The notes under the pieces were generated by a model. It was not told the origin of the DNA. It saw nothing but the letters and a program-made list of their open reading frames with translations, and did no database searches. The position numbers and the translations under genes were made by a program. From the NCBI GenBank assembly GCA_963575745.1, contig CAUYUJ010000892.1:222766-286765 (forward strand): a stretch of DNA of 64,000 bases. Direction: 5' to 3'. This document shows, one piece after another, positions 19,306 to 29,300 of the stretch. This stretch comes from Prorocentrum cordatum. Taxonomy: Eukaryota > Sar > Dinophyceae > Prorocentrales > Prorocentraceae. Every line of letters starts with the position of its first letter. Position 1 is the stretch's first letter.

Positions 19306-20830
19306 AAGACACCCAGGGCACCCTGGAGTCAAGCAGGGTGTTTCTTGGCACGGGTCTCCTCTGTATCCTTGAACGGTTCGCCAAAGAGATCTCCACTGGG
19401 TGCACGTGCCCCTCCGCTCCGCGGGACCTCCCAGCAAAGCAAGAAAGTGGCGACCGCTGCGTAGGTGGCAGACACCCAGGCGAGCAGCGAGCTCTCGTCT
19501 GGGTCCGCGTACAAGACCACTGCCCTGGGCCTCAAAAGAGCCCACGAGGCCGCAGGTGCAAGGAAGACAGCCCCCCAGGGAGCCGCGAGGTCTCGTCTGG
19601 GCCCGCGTGAAGCACCACCCCGCGAGACCTCTCATGAGCCCGCGAAGATGGCGACAGTTGCGAAGGTGGCAGCCCACCCTGGGAGCAGCGAGGTTCCTTT
19701 GCGCACTTGGCAGCCCCCTCGGGAGCCGCAAGGTTTCGTCTGGGTCTGCGCAGGACATCACGTCGCGGTGCCCCCCAGAAACCCACGAAAAGGGCTACAA
19801 TTGCGCAGATGACAGCCCCCACAAGGAACCGCGAGGTCTCGCCTGGGCCGGCGTAAAACATCACTCCGCCGACCCTCCCAGGAGACCACTAGAGTGGTAA
19901 CTCTCGCGCGGGTGGAAACAACCCCAGGGAGCCGCGAGATCTCGCCTGGGTCCGCGCAGGACACCACCCCGCTGAGCCTCACATGAGCCCCCGAAACTGG
20001 CGACAATTGCGCAGGTTGCGGTCACCCAAGGAGCCGCGAGGTCTCGTAAGGGTCCGCATAGGACACCACTCCTCGGAGCCTTCCAAGAAAGTGGCGACAA
20101 ATGCACAGGTGACAGCCCCGGCAAGGAGCCACCAGGTCTCGTCTGGGTGCGCGTAGGGCACCACCCCGCGGAGCCGGCCAGAAGCCCACGGAAGCAGCGA
20201 CCACTGCGCAAGTGCCCCCCACCCCAGAAGCAGCGAGGTGCTGTCTAGGTCTGGGCCCGTGTAGGAGACCACTCCGCGGAGTCTCCCAAGAGCACACGAA
20301 AGTGGCGACTCTTGCGCAGGCGGCAACCCCCACAGGGAACCGCAAAATCTCGTTTGCCTGTGTCCGCGTAGGACACCACTCCGCGGAGCGGGATCCCAGG
20401 AACCCACGAAAGTTGCGACAATTGAACGAACTGCAACCCCCAGGGAGCGGCGAGGTCCGCGTTGGGCACCACTCGCGGAGCCCCCCAGGAGCCCGCAAAA
20501 CTGGCGACACTTGCGTAGGTGGTAGCTCCCAAGGGAGCCGCGAGGTCTCGCCTGGGTCCGTGGAGGACACCACTCCGCGAATCTCTGAGGAATCCACGAA
20601 AACAACGACAATTGCAAAGGCGGCAGCCCCCAGGGAACCGCGAAGTGTCACCTCGGTTCGCATGGGACACCACGCCGCTGGAGCCTCCCAGGAGCCCACG
20701 ACAGCGGCGATTGCTGCGCAGGTGGCAGCCCCCCAGGGACCTGCGGAGTCTCGTCTGGGTCCGCGCAGGATCCCACTCCGCGGAGCCCCCAAGGAGAATA
20801 CGAAAGTGGCGACGACGCAGGTAGGAGGTT
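19305..20830 (+). repeat. About 100-bp satellite array (about 14 units)
   Basis: Units of roughly 90-110 bp share CACGAAAGTGGCGACAATTG, then a pyrimidine-rich CAGCCCCCCAGGGAGCCGCG, AGGTCTCGTCTGGGTCCGCG and AGGACACCACTCCGCGGAGC. Anchor positions include 19447, 19647, 19996, 20091, 20302, 20412 and 20501. Units are diverged. A related, partly inverted array lies at 60370-61140. The array opens with a hairpin-like ACCCAGGGCACCCTGG...CAGGGTGTTTCTTGGC segment at about 19308-19350 that has a sister at 41447. Confidence 0.85.
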
Positions 20831-20839
20831 GGAGGCAAG

Positions 20840-21114
20840 AGGAGAGAGGAGGCGGGACGAGTGAGTCGCGCGAACGGTGTTCTATGCAAAATGGAAGCCC
20901 AACGCAGGAGGGCCAGGGAACCAGGGAAGAGCTCAGGGGCCCGTTTCCCGAAGGACTCGTTTGTTGCATTGCACGGCTCCTGCATGGGGTCCGCGCAGAT
21001 GAGATCGGAAGATCCTGGCGAAGTCGGCGTCAAGCGCAGATCCAAGAACTCCGCGCGGAGCTCCGAATGATTAATGTGCAATGTTTCCTTCTTCGGACGA
21101 CGACGACGACGACC

Positions 21115-21166
<52 letters not shown>

Positions 21167-21760
21167 TCAGCAAAAATGCAACATCGCGGAAGATCTCGAC
21201 TGGAGCGCAAGACCCAATCCTACTGCGGCATTTGCCGAGCCGGGTGGATCTGTCACGGTCCTGGGGGTCCAGAACTGAGCAAGCATTCCCAGTGTGGAAA
21301 AATCGCAACGCCTGGATCTCAGGGTGGGAGTCCTGGGTTCGACCCCTATCCCAGGTTCGTGGTGTCTAGGAATGGACCCAAAATTGTGGGCCCAACCCTG
21401 GGACATACAATCTGGGGGCTTTCATCCTCGATGGGGCAGCCCCCTTGGGTGTGTATCCCAGGAATTCTCGCTGTCTTCTTGGTGGCCAAGCACTTTTCGG
21501 GCGGAACTCGGGGATTGTGCGTGAAACATCACCTGCGATGATCGCGAGCGACGCCAGCCGCGACCGCGACTAGAGGCCTCCTAGATGGGGTCTGAGTAGA
21601 TGGAGTCGGAGGATCTCGCCGCATCGCCGGTGCATCGGCGGTGCATTGGCGACGTCGGCGGTACATCGGCGACGTCGGCATGGAGAAAATTGGACCCCAC
21701 GTCGAGCTGCATCGCCGATGCATCGCTGTTGCTTCGTTCGGCGATGCGGCCAACTCGGGG
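20840..21760. repeat. Mosaic repeat: (GAC)n and ATGCAT-rich dispersed repeat, copy 1
   Basis: AGCGCAGATCCAAGAACTCC near 21035 matches 41750. A (GAC)n tract runs from 21095 to 21166. From about 21595 to 21750 variants of GCATCGCCGATGCATCGGCG and GACGTCGGC recur, followed by a GAAAATTGGACCCCACGTCG element also seen near 42075 and 45160. The unit CATCGCCGATGCATCGGC belongs to a self-complementary sequence centred on ATGCAT. No gene is recognised. Confidence 0.7.
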
Positions 21761-22189
21761 ATTGTGGGGAACCAAAAAATACCCATACTGCTACTCCCTG
21801 GACCTCTCCTGGGTGCATTCTGACCAGGACTTCGAAGCGAATCCAGCGGTGGCGACGAGGACCTCCCGGGAGGCCCCAGAAAGGCGAAACGAGGGAAGGG
21901 CAGCAGTATGGGTACCTGAAGCATCGCCTGCGACGCAAGCCACGGCCGCGACGGTGGCGACGACGGCGACTGGGGGAGACGCCAGTAGGGCGCCCACGAT
22001 GAAAGTACGCGCCCACCCACGTACATGAACACGGTCCCCTAATCTGCGAGACTGGCCGCGTGATACAAACGCACGAGCCATGAAACCAACGTGGATTCAT
22101 GTAAATGTTTGGGGCGCACAGAGACATAATTCGCCGGCCCAACGGGCCAGGGCGTGCTAAGATCTCCGGTACCTGGTTAACAGTATTTC
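21761..22189. other. Spacer, no gene recognised
   Basis: Mixed sequence. From about 22130 it already resembles the flank of the 45.9-kb CAAGA copy (GGCCCAACGGGCCAGGGCGT here, GGCCCAACGTGCCAGAGGCG there). Confidence 0.5.
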
Positions 22190-22885
22190 TAGTTCGCGCG
22201 CGCGGGGCGGCCCCTGGGGGTCCCCGGACGAAAACCCCCGGCAAGGTCCCGGCAAGTCCCCGGCAAGGTCGGGCCAGAGATGCCGGAGCCCTGTTACAGG
22301 GCCCCAGGACGGGCCAAGAGGTCCCCAAGAAGCCTCCAAGACGGTCCAAGAGGGCCCCGAGACGGCCAAAGATCGCCCGAAGACGCCCAACAGGGCCCCA
22401 AGACAGCCCAAGAGGCCTCCAAGACGCCCCAAGGGCCTTCCAAGAGGCCTCCGAAGAGGGCCCCAAGAGGCCAAAATCGTTGATTTTCATTGTTTTTGTT
22501 CTATGTTTTTTGCGTTCTGGCTTTTTCGGCTTCCGGACGCTCCAAGACGGCCCAAGAGGCCCCCAAGACCGCTCCAAGACGGCCCACGAGGCTCCCAAGA
22601 CGGCCCCGGAACGGCCCAGGAGGGCCCCCAAGACGGCCCAAGTGCCGCCCAAGACGGACCAAGAGGCCCCAAGACGGGCCCAAGAGGGGCTCAAGAGGGG
22701 AACCGAGAACTGAAAAATCGAGCCCTCCGCCCCAGAAGGCGCCCAGGAGGCCCCAAAAAGGCCCCAAGAGGCCCCCAAGAGGCCCCCAAGACGCCCCAAG
22801 AGGCGCCCAAGAGGCCCAAAAGAGGCCCCAAGAGGCCCCAAAACGGCCCCCAAGAGGCCCCAAAACTCGGCTAGCCCACAACGGT
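22190..22885. repeat. CAAGA repeat family, copy 2
   Basis: Begins with TTCGCGCGCGCGGGGCGGCC, a GTCCCCGGACGAAAACCCCC segment and a short CGGCAAGGTCC tandem, all also present at 45955-46060. CAAGA runs follow on both sides of a conserved core at 22468-22545 (TTCTATGTTTTTTGCGTTCT and CTTCCGGACGCTCCAAGACG). Confidence 0.85.
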
Positions 22886-22926
22886 GCGACAATATGGGCC
22901 GGCGGAATGAGCGAAGCGATTAAATA

Positions 22927-22976
22927 ATACTATATGTCCTCATTGGAGGCGCGCGTCCGACCCGAACATATAGTAT
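22927..22976. repeat. Perfect 11-bp inverted repeat
   Basis: ATACTATATGT (22927-22937) is exactly complementary to ACATATAGTAT (22966-22976) across a 28-bp GC-rich loop. It is AT-rich in a GC-rich setting. Confidence 0.8.
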
Positions 22977-24877
22977 AGTTACCCATCTTGTAGTAGGTCG
23001 TTTCCTGAGGGGTTGCCAGAAAGCGCCCACCACGACGCATAGAAGATAAGATTTCTCGGTGCGCGCGTCGCCCCTAGGGGGGCGGCGCACACACAGCATC
23101 GGGGAGACGTAAGACTTGGGTACGGGGGACTCGGGTTGGCCTGACGGGGCTATCATTAAAATGATGAGCCCCAATCTGAAATTTGACGCGAGCTCCAGCT
23201 GCAAACATCCCACGAAAACAGGACCCTCAAAATCCAGGACGTGCTCGTCCAAAAAAACGTCGGCAAACTCGAGTTCCGGCTTACTGGCTTACTCGAATCT
23301 CACGTTTCCCTGATACTCTCAATATGCTGGGGTGACGCCGTACGTACGTCCGTCTTTCGCTCCTGAGCCAGCCACGGCCGCGACGGCGACGACGGCGGCG
23401 CCCGGCCTTGGACCTGGGGCCTCCCTCGTCGTCGGAGCCCTCGCCCTTGCACTTGGCGCAGCCGGAGAGCACGGACTTCGGGGCCGCAACGGCGCCGCGG
23501 TCCCTCGGCCGGGGGCGCTCCTCGACCACCACGGGGGGGGGGGCTCCTCGGCCGAAGGCCGAGGAGGCCGAGGGGGCCTCCTCCGCGCTCGCCCTCCTGC
23601 TCGTCCCGTCCCGCCCAGCCCGCCTCCTTCTCTTCCCCGTCCTCTCGCCCCCCATCACCCCCCCTCGTCCATCTCCTTCCCCTCGCCCCCCTCGTCCCTC
23701 TCCTCCTTCCCCTCGCCCCCCCTCGTCCCCATCCTCCTCGTCCTTCTCATCCCCCCCCCCGTCCCTCTCCGCCTTTTGGCGGCGCGCATTTTGGAAGTAG
23801 GGGGAGGGGGGAGGCTTCTCCGCACAAGACTGCGTCTTAGAAGGCGGCGGCCTTAATCTATAGATAAGGCCCAAGCCTTCTAAGCACCACGCGTGCTTTT
23901 AAGAAGCCGTCCACCCTCCCATTGTCCCCTCCTGCGCGTGGCCGATCCTCGTTGCCCCCCCTCCCCCTCCCCCCCAAGACATGCGATGCCTGGATCTTTT
24001 CCGTACGGGGTCCTGGCCAATCCCGACCCTTTCCCTGGGGCCCGTCTTTCATGGTGAGTCGTTTTGTTGACAGTCCCGGGGCCCAGCGAGGGCCCCCGAA
24101 GGCCGAAAACAGCTAGAGCCCCCCCGTCCTGATGTTTCCCCACGCGAGCCCGAGAGGGGGCAGGTCTTCTCGGGAGGCAGTGGGGCTTTTCAGAAGCCCT
24201 CCTGCCTTCTGAGAAGCCGTCTCTGCCTGCGGGGAAGGCTTAGAAAACTTCCCAGAAGGCCCAGGGCCTTCCGAACCTTGTGAGAAGTCCCGCCCCCTCT
24301 GATTCTCCCCCTGGGCTCGCCGCCGAATGTGTTTCGCGACGCGACCATGTCTGGGTCACCACATGGGCGCGCCGCGTCCCGATGTTTCACGACGCGGGCA
24401 TGCCAGGGTCCCCCTCGCCCGTGCGCCCCCAAATGAGCGACGATCAAAAACGGAACTTACGCGAGGTGACACAGCGACCTTACGCGGCGGCTTACCCGGG
24501 CCGCGGACGCGAGCAGCTTACGCGCCAATGTCGGCGCAGTGGAACCCGCTTTTTCCCGTCGCTCCAATGTCTCCGACGGCGCGACTTCTTCACAGCGCCA
24601 ATGCAAAGCTCCGAAACGGCGGGTGAAAAACGAATTTCGCGTGGATGTTTGTTAGTCTTCATCCCTGGCCAAAAAAGTCCGCACGAAATTCACCTCGAAA
24701 TCCGGAACGAAATTCTCCTGGATACTCCAGTCCCATCCTATCGTTTTCCAAACGAAATCCGCTCTGCGATATTGGCGCCAAAAGGCCGTGCAAAGATGTG
24801 GGCTGCTGGCGAGCGCCCAGCGACCCACCCACGGCCCGCCCCGCAAACCAGCCGCGACCCGTCCAGCGAACCACCCG
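22977..24877. other. Intergenic, low-complexity and weak dispersed repeats
   Basis: 22977-23330 shows nothing recognisable. 23330-23870 is GC-rich, with a C/T-rich run (CCCCTCGTCCCTCTCC) from about 23600 to 23775. 24150-24330 shares CTTCTGAGAAG and GCTCGCCGCC blocks with 49395-49445 and 53755-53800. 24430-24560 shares AGCGACCTTACGCGGCGGCT with 45430-45600 and, inverted, with 63660-63780. No coding domain is seen. Confidence 0.6.
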
Positions 24878-25677
24878 GCTTTGGGGTCCGTTCCATGGAA
24901 CCTGCGAGGCCCCTCCGATTTGGGGCTGATTTGGACCGGATGCGGAACAAAGAATGGATTCGCGGGGACTAGAAGAACGAGGAGGAGGGGGAACAGGAGG
25001 GGAGAAGAGGAGCAGGAGGATGGGCCAAATGCGGTCCCTACGCGGTCCAAATGCAGGAACAGCTGATTTCAGTGTCGCCGCCCAAGGCTCCCATGAACAG
25101 ACATCGACGGCCGCGGCTTGGCAAGGAAGAAGCGGGGGTCCTCAGGGGAAAAACAGGTCCTGGATCCGGGGGGGACCGCTCTCGGGACCAGCTCTTCGGT
25201 CCGAGCCGCTCTCTGGCGGCAATCCTGGGGCCCGTGGAGGGCCCTGCTGATCCCAAAGATGTTATATTACTCGTGGGCCCCGTGGGCGAAACGGATATCC
25301 GTATCCGCGGCCTCGCGGGCGGGGCCCCTGGGCCACGACCCCGCGGATACGGCGCGTTTGTTCGCGGATGCCCCGCGCGGAACGTATCCGTGCGACCGCG
25401 TATCCGCGGGAACGCGCCCCAGAATCCAGACCGCGAGGGCGCAAACACGGACATGTTCGCCGCTGGTGAGCTACCAGACTCGTACCCAGCCCCTTCTAGA
25501 CAGGGGCGGCTATAAACAAAACCGCTCAGGGCAAACGAAGCCACTGAGGGGTCTGCAGTACAATGGAGGCCAATCCACAAGAAACCTTCAAGAAACCAAA
25601 CCCTGAGACCCCAGGACGTCCATTGAGTTTTGGTACGGGAACGTCGCACTTTCCACAACACAACCATCGAAACCCAT
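24878..25677 (+). repeat. Segmental duplication, copy 2, with a 109-bp insert
   Basis: Direct copy of 18605-19305. It differs by about 109 bp at 25421-25529 that copy 1 lacks. The insert starts AGAATCCAGACCGCG after CCCC and ends CCGCTCAG before GGCAAACG. Confidence 0.9.
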
Positions 25678-25747
25678 GAGCCGTGATCGCTCAAGAGCCG
25701 TGATCGCTCGCGCCCGAGCCGGCCCCCTGTGCTGGCCAATATCCCTG

Positions 25748-25809
25748 TCCCTTTCCCGTACCCTGTCTCTCCTTCACCCCCAGCCGCTCCGTAACCATTT
25801 TGGCTCAAG
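25748..25809 (+). promoter_or_regulatory. Trans-splice acceptor and spliced-leader (DinoSL) relic
   Basis: A pyrimidine tract (about 25748-25781, ending TCTCCTTCACCCCC) runs into CAG with AG at 25782-25783, a strong 3' splice acceptor. Six bases on, 25788-25809 matches the 22-nt dinoflagellate spliced leader at 21 positions; the only change is A for G at its seventh base, and the last 15 bases CCATTTTGGCTCAAG are exact. A leader present in genomic DNA is the known mark of a processed mRNA that was reverse-transcribed and re-inserted. The acceptor just upstream would let the copy be trans-spliced again. Confidence 0.9.
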
Positions 25810-26866
25810 CCGCTTCACCCCCAACATCTTGGCTTTATGTGCTCGCTCATGGCGCCCAGATGCCGGGTGTACGCTTGGAGTGGATGCGGGACTCGCCCCA
25901 AGAGTGTGGCGAGCCAGTGTGGGAAGCGCGGCTGCTGCACGGCGGCAGCGGCGTGCGAGGGCCGTCGAGTCGGCCGACAACCTCGGCAAGAGGCTCGTGA
26001 AGCAGAATCGCGTCTTGCAGGAGCAGCTGGAGGAGCTCCAGGCGGTCGTCGGCGACGACTCCGAACTCTCGGCGCGGCTCCTGCTTGTGGCCCCAGTGCT
26101 CGCGGCGGCGATTGCGGGCAGAGCGCCGAGCAAGCTGCAGATTGCGCGGCGAAACACGGCCTCGCACTGCTTCCACGTCCAGGCCAATATTTTGGATACG
26201 GCGTCTCAAGCCGAACTGAATTCCATCCAGCGGCAGTCGAAAAAGTTGGAAATGGTTCGGCAGGTGGACACCACGGAGCAGGTCCAGGCGGCATATGCTG
26301 TGCTGCCTTCGGAGAAGGAGCTGGACTCAGAAATGCAGGTCGTCGATCTTGCCCCGCCTTGGTGCGGCATGATGTGCACCTGCGGCACCTCTGTCTTCCA
26401 GAGCGCGGCGACCGTGGAGACGGGTCAGGCCGAGATCCAGACGGCGGCGCCTTGGGCACCTAATCCGACGGCTCCGCATTTCACCTCTCTCGTGGCCGTG
26501 TACGCGCAGACCATGAGCTTCGGCATGCGCTCGCGGTCGCGCGGGCAGCCTTTCGTGCGGCGCCGTGCGAAGCTGGACGAAGCGTTACGCCGCCAGCGCT
26601 GGGAGGCGAGCGCCGAGCGGGCTCGCTTGCTCGCCGACGCCGACGCCCTGCGAGGCGGCGCGGCGTCTGGCGACATCGGGCCCCCGCGGGGGATGACTGC
26701 CCAGCGGGTCGCGGTGCCGTCGGGGCCGACGGACGTCGACATGCTGCTCCGCGAGCTCGGGGCGGCGACGGCGGCCAAAAGCGAGGCAGGCTACTCCCGC
26801 GAGGGCAGCTGCAGCTGCACCTCCCCAGAATCGCGATTGCAAGCAGATTTGATGCATCTTGGCTAA
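25810..26866 (+). CDS. Probable retroposed host gene, unknown product
   Basis: An intronless open frame, read in the phase that ends at TAA 26864-26866, follows the leader relic. It contains a likely coiled coil (ADNLGKRLVKQNRVLQEQLE then ELQAVVGDD, about 25970-26060), a Cys-bearing APPWCGMMCTCG segment near 26355 and a basic RRRAKLDEALRRQRWE helix near 26560. I do not recognise the family. The first ATG after the leader (25837) is in a different phase, so either translation starts elsewhere or the copy has a frameshift near 25950; a processed pseudogene is quite possible. No polyA tail is visible. Its composition is free of the simple repeats around it, which supports real coding origin. Confidence 0.55.
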
Positions 26867-27114
26867 AGGCGCACGATTTGGAGGGTATCACCACTCTTTA
26901 TCGGCAGTGTTGGAACGATCCACGTTGTGTCGCCTTTGGAATGTAATATTTGCCCCCCGGAGGTTTGCGCTATCAGTTCGCTTTCTTCGCCGTGGAGCTC
27001 GGAACAGAGAATGTTGTCCCACGCTTTCCTGCTCTCCGTCGCGGATGGCGTCATCGTCGACGCGCTCGGCTTCGAGGTCAGGGGGGGAGATATGGATATG
27101 GCATCGTCATCGTT

Positions 27115-27148
27115 CTCACTCACTCACTCACTCACTCACTCACTCACT
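27115..27148. repeat. (CTCA)n microsatellite
   Basis: About eight CTCA units just before the LINE-B ORF1 start. Confidence 0.9.
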
Positions 27149-27272
27149 TCACCCCGGGCAGCGCGCAATGGCAGACGGTGCTGCCGGCAGCGGGCCTCAC
27201 ACTCGTGAGCCAGGAATGCATTTGCGAGGCGAGCGGGACGTTCGGCAGCGGCTGTTTAGCCCGCTGCACACT

Positions 27273-28234
27273 ATGGACGGAGACGAGGGGGAGGAAGAGG
27301 CGAGGCCCGTGCCATTCCACGTCTCCGGATGCCCGCCAGCAGCCCGTCACCCTTCATGCTATCGCGGAGTTTTTGGACAAGAAGTTCGATGAGCGACTCC
27401 GACCCGTACTTGACACAGTACGGGAGCTACAGGACGACGTTGCACGAGTGGAGGCTAACGTGGACAACATGTTCGAAGGCATGGAGGAGAAGAATGCGCA
27501 GCTGCTGAGCAAGATCGAGGCTGTGAACGAGGACCTCCAGAAATTCAAGGAAACAGCGAAGCCTTAAGGAGCTGGGAGGGAGGGGAACCCACAAGACATG
27601 CGGCTCCAGCATGACTTGACATAGCAGATCGCGCAGCTGGAGGTCCAGATGCGCACCCTCATGCAGACGACACCAAGTTGATCGCTGTCTTCGGAGGGCT
27701 CGAGAACTTGGGGGACAAAAGGACAGCGTCCAAATGAATCAAAGACCGGCCGTGGGAAGGATATGTTGACCCAGCCACCGAGTACTACGTGAAGGGGGAA
27801 TTGAAAGGCCTTATATTTGCGAAGTTCCCTGAGCAAGAAGATAGTGACACAGCAGTTGCCACAATGCGCAGTCTCAAGCACGAGATATCTGATGGGAAGC
27901 GCGTCTGGGCCGAGGAGAAGCAGCCTTGGGAGTGGGCGTCGCTCGTCAAACCCTTTTCGGAGCCAAGTGAGTGCTTTCCCAGTGGGGCTTCGTGAAGGCG
28001 TCAACGTGGGTGAAGGAGGAAGCTTCCGCCTTGCACATGGGGAACGAAAAAGTCTTCAAAGCAAACGTGGCGGAGGACACCCTGAAGGTCGAGTACGGGA
28101 CCGGGTGGGAGGACTACCTCCAGAGCACGGAAAGGAAGAAGATCCTGCAAGAGAGCAAGAACAATTTTCCCGGAGCTGCGCAGAAGGACGCTGGCAAGGG
28201 CAAGGGCAAGGTCAAGGGCAGAACAGAACATTAG
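27273..28234 (+). pseudogene. LINE-B ORF1 (RNA-binding), frameshifted
   Basis: MDGDEGEEEARP at 27273 starts an acidic N-terminus. After a frame change near 27340 comes a coiled coil (FLDKKFDERLRPVLDTVREL then QDDVARVEANVDNMFEGMEE). An RRM-like block follows from about 27678, LIAVFGGLENLGDKRTASK, then an in-frame TGA, then YYVKGELKGLIFAKFPEQED. The end is KILQESKNNFPG and a Gly/Lys tail KGKGKVKG. LINE ORF1 proteins bind element RNA; this copy has at least one stop and two frame changes. Confidence 0.72.
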
Positions 28235-28291
28235 GGAGCAGCCCGATCAGCTCAGAGTCCAGATGCATTTTTTCCCACGGGACCCTTTCTG

Positions 28292-29242
28292 GTGTATTGC
28301 CAGAGTGCAAGTATACACACAGCGGATCGGCTAGTTAATGTGTTGGCCGAACTTGAGAACGTGCAGTGGGATGCCGTTCCATCTGAAAAAACCCGCGCTC
28401 CGACAGGTAATGTTATTCTCGATGGTGGTCACCGGTTGATTTACAGACTCGGGGATTCTCGTCATCTTGGCGTTGCCGTTCTCTTGCGCAGGCAGCTGGC
28501 TGAACAAGTCAGTCAAATTCATATTTCTTCGGGTCGTGTGATGGCAGTGGATGTGAATGTTTACTGGGTGAGCTTCAGAGTCGTTGCGGCATATGCCCCT
28601 CACTGTGGCTATGGGCGTGACGCCCTGCAGGAGTCTCATTCTGAGACGCATAGCCAGCTGCGAGGAGTGGTACAATCTGGACGGCACGTTGTTTGGAGGG
28701 GACTCAGCGACGCGATGAAATATTTCGTCGCTGAACACGGTTTAGATGTTCTTTCAAACCGTTCAGACGTACCATGGAACAGACGTTGGACTTTTGAGAG
28801 AACGCTTGGACACGGGCGACAGCTTGATTACATCTTGGCAGACAACGCGCTGACGGCCCAACGAGCGGAAGCTGTTTGGGAACTCGATTGCGGCTCTGAT
28901 CACAGAGCGGCGTTCGCTTCAGTGACCCTTCCTCGCAAAAATAAGCACCGGGTGCGGCGGACCAAGTCCAAGGTGCGCTGGCAAGGGTCACGATGGTACC
29001 AACAAGCGGTCTCGGAATTGGTGGAGCCTCTGGCTATCAATTCGCTGCGTGGCGTACACGACTGTGTAACGGGAGCGTCCACGACTGGCCGTGCGACTGC
29101 GGGCAAGGCCTGGGACACGCCTGCGCTCAGAGAGCTAAGACAGAAGAGGCGAGACTGCATCGATCATAAAAAAACGCGCCTTTCGAAGATCATCGCGACA
29201 AAAACCGGCGCCTCCTCAGAAAATGGCAGACGGACCGATTAA
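28292..29242 (+). pseudogene. LINE-B endonuclease (EEP family)
   Basis: A 316-codon open frame with GRVMAVDVNVYWVSFRVVAA and AYAPHCGYG (core strands), then LGHGRQLDYILADNAL and CGSDHRAAFASVTL, the last being the conserved SDH motif. The metal-binding GDFN motif appears as the degenerate GLSDAMKYF. The N-terminal catalytic Asn/Glu segment is missing or out of frame, so the enzyme is probably inactive. RT follows in another frame after 29242. Confidence 0.78.
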
Positions 29243-29300
29243 CGGAACAGCTTTGGAAATTTAGGGAGTTGGGCCAATTCCAAAGAATCATGCCGAGCCT

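Noticed and set aside
21325-21360. tRNA-like B box (GGGTTCGACCCC)
   Set aside because: The surrounding bases do not form a T-arm or acceptor stem and no A box lies at the right distance.
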